DNA of 64,000 nucleotides from CAYTPI01 sp964439625. GTDB lineage: Bacteria; Chloroflexota; Anaerolineae; Aggregatilineales; UBA3940. Shown here piece after piece: positions 34,564 to 43,630 of the stretch. The stretch lies in contig CAYTPI010000006.1 of the NCBI GenBank assembly GCA_964439625.1, positions 1 to 64,000 of the forward strand. The letters are read 5' to 3'. The translations under genes were made by a program, and so were the position numbers. Within the stretch, counting starts at the first letter, position 1. Each line of letters begins with the position of its first letter. Below the pieces are notes generated by a model that saw nothing but the letters and a program-made list of their open reading frames with translations, did no database searches and was not told the DNA's origin.

Positions 34564-37221
34564 TCATGGCAATGTTTTTAGACGTTCCGTTAATGCTTGG
34601 TGCTCTGCTTGGAGGTCTAAGAGTTTGTCACGTTCTCGTTGTATAACCGCTTCTGGTGCGTTGTTCACGAAACCTTCATTAGCAAGTTGCTTCTCCGTCC
34701 GGGCGATGTAGTCGGCAATATCTGTTAATTCTCTCTCTAACCGAGCCCGTTCTGCTTCAAGGTCGATTAAACCCGCTAGTGGCATGTAAACAGTCACAGT
34801 GCCGACTGTGATGATCGCGGCTTGCTCCGGCCCTTCTGTGATCGTTTCAGCCACATTGAATGTGCTTTCATTGACCCGCGCTAAGCGGCTGAACAGAGCT
34901 GCTTGTTCTTTTAACATCGGGGCTTGTTGACCGCCGTCCACCATAACTTTAATCTCACGACTAGGTTCGACGTCATACTCAGCTCTGATGTTTCGGATGC
35001 CTCGGATGAGGTCAATAACCAATGTCATATCGGCCTCTGCTTGATCATCGAAAAAGTCGGTGTGTAGTTCAGGCCAAGTGGCGATGATCAGTGCTTCGCC
35101 GTCATGCGGAATATGCTGCCAGATTTCCTCCGTCACATAGGGAATGTAGGGATGAAGCAAACGCAGACAGTGATCCAAAACATAGTTAAGAATGTGCAGC
35201 GTTCGCATTCGGGCTGCGTCGTCTTCGCCGTACAGTGCTATCTTGCTGATTTCGATGTACCAGTCAGCATATTCGCCCCAGACAAAGTCATAGAGTTGGC
35301 GGCCTGCTTCACCGAAGAGATAGCTATCCATGAGGCGGTTAACATTCTCTAATAGGTGGTGGAAACGACTCAGAACCCACCGGTCTGCTAGCGTGAGATC
35401 GTCGTATTGAGGCATCCTAAGCGGGACTGCTGCATCCTTGATGTTGCTTTGCAGAAAGCGAGCGGCATTCCAGATTTTGTTGGCGAAGTTCCGGTTAGCC
35501 TCAATCCGCTGCAACGACAAGTTCATATCGTTGCCAGGTGATGAACCGGTTAGTAAGGTGAAGCGCAGCGAGTCTGTGCCGAACTGATCCATGACATCGA
35601 TGGGATCGATCACATTGCCCATGGTCTTACTCATCTTCTGACTATTTTCATCCCGGACGAGACCATGCAGATAAATGGTGTGAAACGGCTCTTGTTCAGT
35701 CAGTGAAAGACTCATCATAGCCATGCGGGCCACCCAGAAGAACAGAATATCGTAGCCTGTCTCCATGACATGGGTTGGGAAGTAGCGCTTTAGATCCGGT
35801 GTTTCTTCGGGCCAACCGAGCGTGCTAAAGGGCCATAACCCGGAGCTAAACCAAGTATCAAGGACATCCGGGTCTTGCTCTAAATTGGTAGACTCACATT
35901 TGGTGCATGAGTCGGGGTCTTCGCGAGCAACGATCAATTCATCACAGTCTTGACAATACCATGCCGGGATGCGATGCCCCCACCATAATTGGCGGCTGAT
36001 GCACCAGTCACGGATATTTTCTAGCCAGTGATCCCAGATTTTGACGAAACGCTCTGGAATGATCTGCATGCGGCCTTCATGGACGGAGTCAAGGGCCATG
36101 CGGGCAGGCCCTGCCATTTTGACGAACCATTGGGTACTGACCATTGGTTCAATGACTTCACCGCCACGCTGGGCAATGGGCACTGTATGTAGATAATCTT
36201 CTTCTTTGAGCACAAGCCCTTGTTCAGCCATGTCTGCCCAGAGTTTCTTGCGGGCTTCAAAGCGTTCTAAGCCAGCATAAGGGCCAGCTTCCTCGTTGAG
36301 TGTGGCATCTTTGTTCATTACACTGATAATCGGCAGGCCATGGCGCTGACCGATTTCATAGTCGTTTGGGTCGTGTCCAGGGGTGATCTTCAGAGCACCT
36401 GTACCAAACTCCATCTTGACATATTCATCCGCAATGACTGGAATCTCACGGCCTAAGATCGGAACAATCGCTGTTTTGCCGATGAACTGCTGATAGCGTT
36501 CGTCCTCTGGGTGGACGGCGACGGCGGTATCACCAAGGATGGTCTCTGGGCGTGTTGAAGCAACGGGGATGAACTCGTCAGTGTCTTTGAGTGGATATTT
36601 GAAGTGATAGAGCGTTCCGTTGCGCTCGACGTTCTCGACTTCAAGGTCGCTGACAGCGGTTTGCAGATTGGGTGACCAGTTGATCATGTAGGTGTCGCGG
36701 TAGATCAGGCCAGCTTCGTACCAGCGGACAAAGGCTTCCCGGACGGCTTTACTTAGACCGTCATCTAAGGTGAAGCGCTCGCGTTCCCAGTCGCAGGAGG
36801 CGCCTAGACGACGAAGCTGCTGCTGAATCCGACCGCCAAACTTTTCTTTCCATTCCCAAGTGCGGCGTAAAAATTCTTCACGCCCAACTTCTTGACGGGA
36901 TGTACCCTCACTGATGAGCAGCTTTTCAACCTGTAGCTGAGTGGCAATACCCGCATGATCCGTACCGGGTACCCAGAGGGCGGCTTTACCCTGCATACGA
37001 GCCCGCCGGATCATGAGGTCTTCAAGGGCGACGAATAAAGCATGGCCTTGATGCAGCGCGCCCGTAACGTTGGGTGGCGGAATAGCAATGGTGAAAGCTT
37101 CTGCATCGTCGGGAGCAACCTCCGGCTTAAACCAGCCATTGGATTCCCACCATTCATAGAGACGGGTTTCCGTTATCGAGAAGTCATATGCCTTGGGCAT
37201 CTCTTTAGTTGTGCGATCCAT
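34564..37221 (-). CDS. valS: Valyl-tRNA synthetase
   Basis: This class I synthetase charges tRNA-Val. The HIGH-type motif is in PNVTGALHQGHAL, the KMSKS loop is QKMSKTMGN, and the editing domain segment includes STRPETILGDTAVAVHP. The C-terminal coiled-coil arm ends in LIDLEAERARLERELTDI, the feature that separates ValRS from IleRS. Length is 885 residues. AGGGGAG lies 3 nt before the ATG at 37221, slightly close. Expression is under the T-box leader. Confidence 0.97.
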   Translation of the reverse strand: MDRTTKEMPKAYDFSITETRLYEWWESNGWFKPEVAPDDAEAFTIAIPPPNVTGALHQGHALFVALEDLMIRRARMQGKAALWVPGTDHAGIATQLQVEKLLISEGTSRQEVGREEFLRRTWEWKEKFGGRIQQQLRRLGASCDWERERFTLDDGLSKAVREAFVRWYEAGLIYRDTYMINWSPNLQTAVSDLEVENVERNGTLYHFKYPLKDTDEFIPVASTRPETILGDTAVAVHPEDERYQQFIGKTAIVPILGREIPVIADEYVKMEFGTGALKITPGHDPNDYEIGQRHGLPIISVMNKDATLNEEAGPYAGLERFEARKKLWADMAEQGLVLKEEDYLHTVPIAQRGGEVIEPMVSTQWFVKMAGPARMALDSVHEGRMQIIPERFVKIWDHWLENIRDWCISRQLWWGHRIPAWYCQDCDELIVAREDPDSCTKCESTNLEQDPDVLDTWFSSGLWPFSTLGWPEETPDLKRYFPTHVMETGYDILFFWVARMAMMSLSLTEQEPFHTIYLHGLVRDENSQKMSKTMGNVIDPIDVMDQFGTDSLRFTLLTGSSPGNDMNLSLQRIEANRNFANKIWNAARFLQSNIKDAAVPLRMPQYDDLTLADRWVLSRFHHLLENVNRLMDSYLFGEAGRQLYDFVWGEYADWYIEISKIALYGEDDAARMRTLHILNYVLDHCLRLLHPYIPYVTEEIWQHIPHDGEALIIATWPELHTDFFDDQAEADMTLVIDLIRGIRNIRAEYDVEPSREIKVMVDGGQQAPMLKEQAALFSRLARVNESTFNVAETITEGPEQAAIITVGTVTVYMPLAGLIDLEAERARLERELTDIADYIARTEKQLANEGFVNNAPEAVIQRERDKLLDLQAEHQALTERLKTLP

Positions 37222-37258
37222 GATCTCCCCTAATTAATAACATTCGAATAAAGAGCTA

Positions 37259-37531
37259 AAAACAAAAAAATCCTCTCATCCCATCGAAAAGGGACGAGAG
37301 GCCAGTTGTCCTCACGCGGTACCACCCTGATTCCATGCATGACGCATGACACCTTTGACGCTGTATCGGGCGCACCCGCTCAAGCTTAGTAGTCAACCAT
37401 GACGTTCGACTTGATGGCTCACAAGGGACGTTCCACAAGGTGTTTCATTTGGAGCTTCCAGCCAATGACTCCATTCTCTGATAATGGGACTCTTGTGTAC
37501 TCTGCTTGATCACAGCCACATGATGTTTGAT
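37259..37531 (-). promoter_or_regulatory. T-box riboswitch of valS
   Basis: Read on the minus strand, the leader contains the T-box core GGGTGGTACCGCG (near 37315-37327). It then has a terminator with CCTCTC/GAGAGG arms and a T7GTTTTT tail (37259-37305). Uncharged tRNA-Val would pair with the T-box bulge and prevent termination. A long stem I region lies upstream to about 37530. I could not assign the specifier codon with confidence. A TACACT -10 candidate sits at 37539-37544. Confidence 0.9.
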
Positions 37532-37651
37532 CGCTGTTAGTGTAGCAGTAGCACTGCCGACTTGCCACTTGTGTTTATCACTATTTCTGAGGAGTATGTC
37601 TCAAAGTTGAAACTAAAATCTAGCATTATTATAACAAACAGCGCCGGCGCC

Positions 37652-37681
37652 TTAACAAATATTGAGATATCGCCCTATAAT
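37652..37681 (+). promoter_or_regulatory. Promoter of the 37725 gene
   Basis: TTAACA (37652-37657), an 18-bp spacer and a perfect TATAAT (37676-37681) precede the gene by about 40 bp. A GCGCCGGCGC palindrome lies just upstream of the -35 box. Confidence 0.6.
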
Positions 37682-37724
37682 GACACTACGTATTTAAGTC
37701 ATTACACCTAAAGGAGTAACATCA

Positions 37725-38270
37725 ATGTATGCTGTTAATTCAACTATCGAAGTTAATGGTTCTGTATTGAAAGCCTATGTCGATAATTTGCGGTCGGACA
37801 TCTTTCTGCCAAGGCTGCAGGAGGCTGGATATCTTAACATTCATGAAGATGAATGGTACCAGTTGGAGCCTCTATTCAATATCCTGAGCGAGATTCAAGA
37901 CAAAGAAGATTCGATGAGTGCTTTCGTTGCGTTGGGTATTGCCATCGCGAAAGAAAGTATCTTCCCACCTGAACTTGATACTCCTACGATTGAGCAAATC
38001 CTATTGGGATGGGACGATCATTATCAGTATAACCACCGCGGCGGCAGCATTGGCAACGTTGAGACAAAACAAATCGCTGACAGATGCTATCAGCTTGTAC
38101 TCTCACCGGAGTACGTCTATCCAGCGGAGATCGCCTATGGTTTGGCACATGGCTTTTGCCGTCGGCTCATACCAAAAAACATGCATTGGACTGTTGCATT
38201 TGATGAAGAAAAGAGCCCATACACGGGCAGCGATGTCGTCATTATTAATGTAAAATGGGAGCCTAAATAA
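37725..38270 (+). CDS. Hypothetical protein, 181 aa
   Basis: AAGGAG lies 8 nt before the ATG and a good promoter precedes it, so the gene is well supported. The protein is soluble and helical. The phrase EIAYGLAHGFCRRLIPKNM followed by a beta strand (WTVAFDEEKS) recalls the end of small sensor domains of the V4R/heme-NO-binding kind, but this is a loose resemblance only. It stands alone between the valS leader and a cyclase gene on the other strand. Confidence 0.6.
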   Translation: MYAVNSTIEVNGSVLKAYVDNLRSDIFLPRLQEAGYLNIHEDEWYQLEPLFNILSEIQDKEDSMSAFVALGIAIAKESIFPPELDTPTIEQILLGWDDHYQYNHRGGSIGNVETKQIADRCYQLVLSPEYVYPAEIAYGLAHGFCRRLIPKNMHWTVAFDEEKSPYTGSDVVIINVKWEPK

Positions 38271-38396
38271 GTTGACAACAACAATAAAAACCGTCTTTGA
38301 GCATAACAACGGCTTTAAGAGTGTGATGGGTATGGCGAAAGCTAAGTCGTTTAGTTCAATGGGCTAGGCTCCTAAGTAGAAGCAATAGCATACAGC

Positions 38397-38427
38397 AAAA
38401 CGCTCCCCCCTGATCGAGGGGCGTTTT
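38397..38427. terminator. Bidirectional terminator between converging genes
   Basis: AAAACGC (38397-38403) pairs with GCGTTTT (38421-38427), and inner CCC pairs with GGG across a bulged T. The T-rich arms serve both the 37725 gene and the cyclase gene, which ends at 38433. Confidence 0.75.
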
Positions 38428-38432
38428 GGTTT

Positions 38433-39611
38433 CTAGCGACGTCCCGTCAGTAGATAAGTTGTCATTTGCCCACGACCCCTAACCTCAAGTGAACCTCGTT
38501 CTGTGAAAGAGTAGGTGTTCCTCAGTGCGCTGAAAATGGCCTGCGTCACATGGATTGCGCTGGGGATGCCCTGCTGCTCCATGCGGCTAGCAATGTTAAC
38601 TGTATCTCCCCAGAGATCATAGATGAATTTTTTGCTGCCGATGACACCAGCAACAACCGGCCCGCTGTTGATGCCAATGCGAAGTTGTAGGGGTGTACTG
38701 CCGCCAATGGTGTACTTGGCGATGGCTTGCTGCATGCCAAGCGCAATCTCAGCGACGGCTGCCGCATGGTTTTGTGATGGTTCTGGTAAGCCGCCAACGA
38801 CCATGTATGAATCGCCGATAGTCTTAATCTTTTCAAGGTTATTTTGCTCAACCAGCCCGTCGAACTCGGTGAATATGTCATTAAGGGTGCCAACAAGCTG
38901 CGTTGGTGGAACATTCGAAGATAACTTGGTGAAATTGACGATATCAGCAAATAGGACTGTGGCATCGGAGAAACTGTCGGCGATGGTGGTTTCGTTTTCT
39001 TTGAGGCGCGCTGCAATTGGCTCTGGCAAGATGTTGAGCAGCAGTCTTTCAGAACGCTGCTGTTCAACCTGCAAGCGTGCGAGCAGTGCCCGTTCTTTAT
39101 CTCGAAGGCGCTTTTTCTCCAGCGTTGCATTAACACGAGCAAGTAACAGTGTGGCATCAAATGGTTTAATTAAGTAGTCTTCTGCGCCCATTTTGATGCA
39201 CTTGACAACACTTTTTATCTCTGGGACGGCGGTGATCATAATGACGGGGATATGCTTTAACCTGTCTGCATCCTTGATGGCTTTAAGCGTGTCGTAGCCA
39301 TTCATCTTAGGCATCATAATATCTAACAGCACGAGGTCATAGCTTTGAGCCTTCAGTTTCTGGAGGCATTCCTCGCCGTTTTCGGCTGTATCTGTTTCGC
39401 AATTGATCAGTTTGAGAAAATCTGTCAGAAGTGCCCGGTTATCTTCAAGATCATCAACAATCAATACGCGGGGTTTCCCCATCATCATGTTTGACTCTAA
39501 TGGTGGGAAGAGCAGAGGTGCATATTCAAGCGGTAAGTTTTTACCAGCCTCAAGCTGAGCAATGATGAACTTAACCTGACTGTCGTCTAATGATGATGTC
39601 GATGATGCCAT
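38433..39611 (-). CDS. Response regulator fused to class III adenylate cyclase
   Basis: A receiver domain (about 47-165; phosphoacceptor D97 in LVLLDIMMP) is joined by a coiled coil to a class III cyclase domain (about 210-392). Metal-binding Asp residues are D223 (LFADIVNFT) and D267 (KTIGDSYM). K263 and D332 (YDLWGD) are the pair that select ATP, and N339/R343 the transition-state residues. The product should therefore be cAMP, made under control of phosphorylation. The ATG at 39611 is preferred; a GTG at 39617 closer to the AGGA site is possible. No partner kinase is adjacent. Confidence 0.9.
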   Translation of the reverse strand: MASSTSSLDDSQVKFIIAQLEAGKNLPLEYAPLLFPPLESNMMMGKPRVLIVDDLEDNRALLTDFLKLINCETDTAENGEECLQKLKAQSYDLVLLDIMMPKMNGYDTLKAIKDADRLKHIPVIMITAVPEIKSVVKCIKMGAEDYLIKPFDATLLLARVNATLEKKRLRDKERALLARLQVEQQRSERLLLNILPEPIAARLKENETTIADSFSDATVLFADIVNFTKLSSNVPPTQLVGTLNDIFTEFDGLVEQNNLEKIKTIGDSYMVVGGLPEPSQNHAAAVAEIALGMQQAIAKYTIGGSTPLQLRIGINSGPVVAGVIGSKKFIYDLWGDTVNIASRMEQQGIPSAIHVTQAIFSALRNTYSFTERGSLEVRGRGQMTTYLLTGRR

Positions 39612-39714
39612 AATCACGTTTTCCTAATTAACCTCAATATGCAGCTTATATTGTACTCAATGTTTGTAAAATCTAGATAGTAGAGAAGGGGTATGTTCTC
39701 TTGCCTAATATGCC

Positions 39715-39743
39715 TTGCGACGGGCTTTGGTGGGTGCTACACT
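39715..39743 (+). promoter_or_regulatory. Candidate dnaX promoter
   Basis: TTGCGA (39715-39720), a 17-bp spacer and TACACT (39738-39743) would start a transcript about 32 nt before the dnaX ATG. No ribosome binding site is visible before that ATG. Confidence 0.5.
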
Positions 39744-39781
39744 GAGCATGTATTTTTATAGAACACCTGTGCAAAAACTCT

Positions 39782-41416
39782 ATGACACAACAGGCTTTGT
39801 ACCTTCGTTGGCGGCCTATGACATTTGAAGATGTGGTGGGTCAGCAGCATGTGACGTATACACTCCGGAACGCCTTGACAAGTGACCGGCTTGGGCATGC
39901 TTACTTGTTTGCAGGTCCTCGCGGTACAGGTAAGACTACGATGGCACGTCTATTAGGCAAAGCAGCTAATTGTCTACACAAAAACCCAGCGCAGCGACCT
40001 TGTAATGTATGCCAGCACTGCATGGCCATCAATGAAAATCGCTACCTTGATCTAATCGAAATCGATGCGGCGTCACATACTAGCGTTGACGATGTGCGTG
40101 AGCTGCGCGACCGGATCGCCTTTTCTCCGAACGAAGGCCAGTACAAGGTCTATATTGTAGATGAAGTGCATCGTTTTTCGGGCGCAGCCTTTGATGCGCT
40201 GCTTAAGACAATTGAGGAGCCGCCCGACCATGCCATTTTTATTCTGGCAACAACAGAAATCCATAAGGTGCCGCAGACGATTTTGTCACGCTGCCAACGT
40301 TTTGAGTTCCGGCGCATCCCGTTGGATGAGATGGTGGAGCGTCTACGATTAATTGCTACGGAAGAAGGGGTTGATGTTGAAACAGCGGCCCTTGAACTCG
40401 TGGCCCGACAGGCGACTGGTTCACTGAGAGATGCCGTTAGCCTGTTGGATCAACTAATTACTGACCCTGATGAGATGCTAACGCTTTCATACGCGCAGGC
40501 AATCCTCGGGAATGCTGCAAGCCAAGCGGTTACAGGCTTGACGGATGCCATTATCAGCGAAAATGCTCAAGATGGGCTGCTGCTGATCAACGCGGTGATG
40601 GATCAAGGAACGGATGGACGGCAGTTTGCCCGGCAGATGGTCGATTATTTGCGGTTAGTGATGTTGATACAAACGGGCGGCGGTCAGTTAGCAGAGACAT
40701 ACGCCTCACCAGAGGAAATTCAACTGGCGAGCCAACATGGAGCAGGCTTGAACCGGAAGGTGTTGCTAAAGACCATTGAGGCTTTCAACACGGCGGCAAC
40801 AGATTTGAAGACTGGTTGGCAACCGCAGTTACCACTTGAAATTGCCTTTATGGAGGCACTTGATGCAATAGCGCAGCCGCATCAGGCAGGGGTGCCGCAG
40901 GCTGTCGTGCAGGCCGCGCCTCCAACGCAACAACATCCTCAGAAACCAACAGCCGCGCAAGGCTCACAAACTCCGCAACTAGCCCAAGAGGAAAACGTAT
41001 CAGCATCACCAATAATTGAGGCCCAAATCGACTTCGGTAAACTGCGCGAGAAGTGGCAAAAGGTAATCAGTGTGACACGCCAGTACGATCCAATGGTTCA
41101 AGCGTTGTTAAATTCTGGGATGCCCTATGGGGTTGAAGGCAATGTGGTGATATTCCAGGTGCCAAGCGATTTTCTGCGTGATAAGATTGAGAAGAAGGAT
41201 AATCGAGAGGTTATTGAACGGGTGTTGATGCATGTTTACGATCAAAGCCTGACGATACGCTGCCGGGTTGCTACGACGATACAGGCAGCCAGCCCCGATG
41301 TAAACCAAGCGCAGCCAGATGATTTGCTGGCAGAAGACGATCTGGCAGCATTTGCCGTCAATGAGCTTGGGGGTACTGTGAAACAAGTCAATGAACATAC
41401 AAATGATCAGGAGTAA
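39782..41416 (+). CDS. dnaX: DNA polymerase III gamma/tau subunit
   Basis: This clamp-loader ATPase has Walker A GPRGTGKTT at about 45-53 and four zinc cysteines (C-x9-type, with CNVCQHC). DEVHRFSGAAFDALLKTIEE is the Walker B and following helix, and LSRCQRFEF carries the sensor region. After residue ~370 a Gln/Pro/Ala-rich linker leads to a C-terminal domain. Length is 544. No slippery A-rich frameshift site was seen, so a separate gamma form is not predicted. It is followed by ybaB (2 bp) and recR (3 bp), the classic order. Confidence 0.96.
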   Translation: MTQQALYLRWRPMTFEDVVGQQHVTYTLRNALTSDRLGHAYLFAGPRGTGKTTMARLLGKAANCLHKNPAQRPCNVCQHCMAINENRYLDLIEIDAASHTSVDDVRELRDRIAFSPNEGQYKVYIVDEVHRFSGAAFDALLKTIEEPPDHAIFILATTEIHKVPQTILSRCQRFEFRRIPLDEMVERLRLIATEEGVDVETAALELVARQATGSLRDAVSLLDQLITDPDEMLTLSYAQAILGNAASQAVTGLTDAIISENAQDGLLLINAVMDQGTDGRQFARQMVDYLRLVMLIQTGGGQLAETYASPEEIQLASQHGAGLNRKVLLKTIEAFNTAATDLKTGWQPQLPLEIAFMEALDAIAQPHQAGVPQAVVQAAPPTQQHPQKPTAAQGSQTPQLAQEENVSASPIIEAQIDFGKLREKWQKVISVTRQYDPMVQALLNSGMPYGVEGNVVIFQVPSDFLRDKIEKKDNREVIERVLMHVYDQSLTIRCRVATTIQAASPDVNQAQPDDLLAEDDLAAFAVNELGGTVKQVNEHTNDQE

Positions 41417-41418
41417 TT

Positions 41419-41772
41419 ATGGCCAAAGGAAGAAGCCGACGCGGTGGTGGTGGCATGGGTGGCGGAATGAACCCAGCCAATATGATGAAGCAAATTCAGC
41501 AGATGCAAGCTGAGATGCAGAAGGCCCAGCAAGAGCTGGAGAATGAAACGCTTGAGGTCAGTGCCGGTGGTGGCATGATTACAATTACTATCACTGGACA
41601 CCAGCGCGTCCAAGCAATTGATGTGAAGCCGGAAGTTGTTGATCCAGAAGATGTAGAAATGCTGCAAGACCTGCTCGTTGCCGCCGTCAACCAAGCAATT
41701 GAGCAAAGCCAAGCTATGGCATCTGAGCGCCTTGAAGGGCTGACCGGCGGATTGGATATTCCAGGTCTTTAG
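41419..41772 (+). CDS. ybaB: YbaB/EbfC nucleoid-associated protein
   Basis: This small DNA-binding protein has 117 residues. The N-terminus is Gly/Met-rich and followed by a coiled coil (MMKQIQQMQAEMQKAQQELEN). The fold core is TLEVSAGGGMITITITG and AIDVKPEVVDPEDVEML. AGGAG precedes the ATG. It sits between dnaX and recR, its usual place. Confidence 0.95.
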   Translation: MAKGRSRRGGGGMGGGMNPANMMKQIQQMQAEMQKAQQELENETLEVSAGGGMITITITGHQRVQAIDVKPEVVDPEDVEMLQDLLVAAVNQAIEQSQAMASERLEGLTGGLDIPGL

Positions 41773-41775
41773 CGT

Positions 41776-42384
41776 ATGAGCAAAGCCATTCCTGCATCGG
41801 TTACCCGGTTGATCGATGAATTTTCGCGTTTGCCGGGTATTGGCCCTAAGACGGCGGCTCGGCTAACGTACTATTTACTGCGGACACCTGATGAGCAGGC
41901 GCTATCATTGGCGGATGCCGTGCGTCAACTGAAGGAGACAACCCAATTCTGCCAAATCTGTTATAACATTACCGAACAGAACCCGTGCCTGGTCTGTGCT
42001 GATAATGGGCGCGATCAAGGGTTGGTATGCGTTGTTGAAGAACCACTTGATGTAGTTGCAATTGAGCGAACGGGGACTTATCGTGGTGTGTACCATGTTC
42101 TGCATGGGGCCATTAACCCGATGGAAGGCATTGGCCCCGATGAAATCCGGCTGCGTGAGTTGGTACAGCGGGTATCGGGCAATGGCATACGTGAGATCAT
42201 CATCGCGACGAACGTCAGCCTAGAAGGTGACGCGACGGCGATGTACATTCAACGGCAAATCAATGGTAAGGTGCGCTTGACTCGCCTCGCACGAGGATTG
42301 CCTGTCGGTGGCGATCTCGAATACGCTGACAGCGTGACGCTGTTGGGTGCGTTGGAGGGGCGTCAGGAGATGCGAGCTGAGTAG
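41776..42384 (+). CDS. recR: Recombination protein RecR
   Basis: RecR works with RecF/RecO to load RecA at gaps. The helix-hairpin-helix (LPGIGPKTAARL), the C4 zinc finger (CQICYNITEQNPCLVC) and the TOPRIM segment (VCVVEEPLDVVAIE) are all present. Length is 202 residues. It is the last gene of the dnaX operon. Confidence 0.97.
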   Translation: MSKAIPASVTRLIDEFSRLPGIGPKTAARLTYYLLRTPDEQALSLADAVRQLKETTQFCQICYNITEQNPCLVCADNGRDQGLVCVVEEPLDVVAIERTGTYRGVYHVLHGAINPMEGIGPDEIRLRELVQRVSGNGIREIIIATNVSLEGDATAMYIQRQINGKVRLTRLARGLPVGGDLEYADSVTLLGALEGRQEMRAE

Positions 42385-42676
42385 CAACGCTGTGGTCAAA
42401 CACTAAGTATAACCACGAAAATATCACTGGGGCCTAGGCCTTAGCACCCAAGCTGTGAAGAAATAATTGGTAGTATTGGGACCTATTCCTATGCAGTGAT
42501 GTGCAAAGCTATCAATTTCAATTTCCACCGGGCTATCACCCCTCTAAGACTACATGTGTCGGGTTCTTTAGTTACAACCTAGCAACTGTGATGAGGGTGT
42601 TTACCCTAAAGGGCAGTTATGCTAGCATGACATCAAATAAAAATACCCACATCACTAGGTTGGAAGGATAGATACA

Positions 42677-43630
42677 ATGGCGACTGTCGTCAGCCTTGGC
42701 ATACACATTTTAGACGTGCTGGGACGCCCCGTCTCGCGTATTCCTGACGGGCAAAACTTGGATATTCTAGAAGAGATTCGGATGACAGTCGCCGGGACGG
42801 CGGCTGGTACGAGTGTTGACCTCGCTAAGCTAGGTGCCAATGTGGTGGCTGTGGGTGCCATTGGAGAAGACCATCTTGGCAGCTTCATTATCAACACGAT
42901 GCAAAGCTATGGTATCAACACAGATTACTTGGTACGGAAGTCTGGCGCTCAGACGTCTGCGTCAATGTTACCGATTAGGCCCAATGGGGAGCGCCCAGCG
43001 CTACATGTATTCGGGGCGAATGGTGAATTGACAATCGATGATGTTGACTTTGACATGATCAAAGAAGCGGACTACCTGCACCTTGGCGGCACCTATTTGA
43101 TGGCGAAGCTAGACGGTGAACCTACAGCGGAAATCCTTAAGTTTGCACGTAAACATGGCACGGTTACAACCCTAGATATGATCGCATTGGATCGCCCTGA
43201 TCTGTTGGAGGTGATTGAACCATGCTTACCATATATCGATTATTTTATGCCGGGATTAGACGAAGCCCGAATGATCTGTGGACGACAGGCGCGTGAGGAT
43301 GTGATCGCGTTCTTCCTTGATAAGGGCGTCAAGTATACTGTGTTTAAGATGGGTGGCGATGGCAGCAGCATTGCTGGGCATGAGATTGAAGAGATCAGGT
43401 TGCCAGCGTATCAGGTGCCTGTGGTTGACTCAACGGGCTGTGGTGACGCCTACTGCGCGGGTTTTATCGTAGGCTTATCAAAAGGCTGGAGCTTAGAAGA
43501 GGCGGGGCGGCTGGGAACGGCAGCGTCAGCTTTAGTGATCACCGGTTTGGGATCTGACGCTGGGATCATTGATTACGACTCGACGATTACGTTTATGAAT
43601 AGCGCAGAAACCCACCCTATCAACGATTGA
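42677..43630 (+). CDS. PfkB/ribokinase-family sugar kinase
   Basis: The 317 residues begin with the family start VVSLGIHILDVLGRP, carry the N-terminal motif GTAAGTSVDLAKLGANVVAVGAIGED, and end with the catalytic block DSTGCGDAYCAGFI, where the Asp is the base and GCG the anion hole. The exact sugar cannot be read from sequence. AAGGA precedes the ATG. The 290 bp upstream hold no other gene. Its 3' end overlaps the converging glycosyltransferase gene by 11 bp. Confidence 0.85.
   Translation: MATVVSLGIHILDVLGRPVSRIPDGQNLDILEEIRMTVAGTAAGTSVDLAKLGANVVAVGAIGEDHLGSFIINTMQSYGINTDYLVRKSGAQTSASMLPIRPNGERPALHVFGANGELTIDDVDFDMIKEADYLHLGGTYLMAKLDGEPTAEILKFARKHGTVTTLDMIALDRPDLLEVIEPCLPYIDYFMPGLDEARMICGRQAREDVIAFFLDKGVKYTVFKMGGDGSSIAGHEIEEIRLPAYQVPVVDSTGCGDAYCAGFIVGLSKGWSLEEAGRLGTAASALVITGLGSDAGIIDYDSTITFMNSAETHPIND

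Noticed and set aside
39618..39781. Possible SRP RNA gene upstream of dnaX
   Set aside because: That RNA often sits there in other bacteria, but its conserved domain sequence is not present; only a promoter is seen.
39782..41416. Programmed frameshift producing a short gamma subunit
   Set aside because: No slippery A-rich heptamer followed by a stem was found in dnaX.
42385..42676. tRNA or riboswitch between recR and the sugar kinase gene
   Set aside because: No T-loop motif, acceptor-stem pairing or known aptamer pattern could be found.
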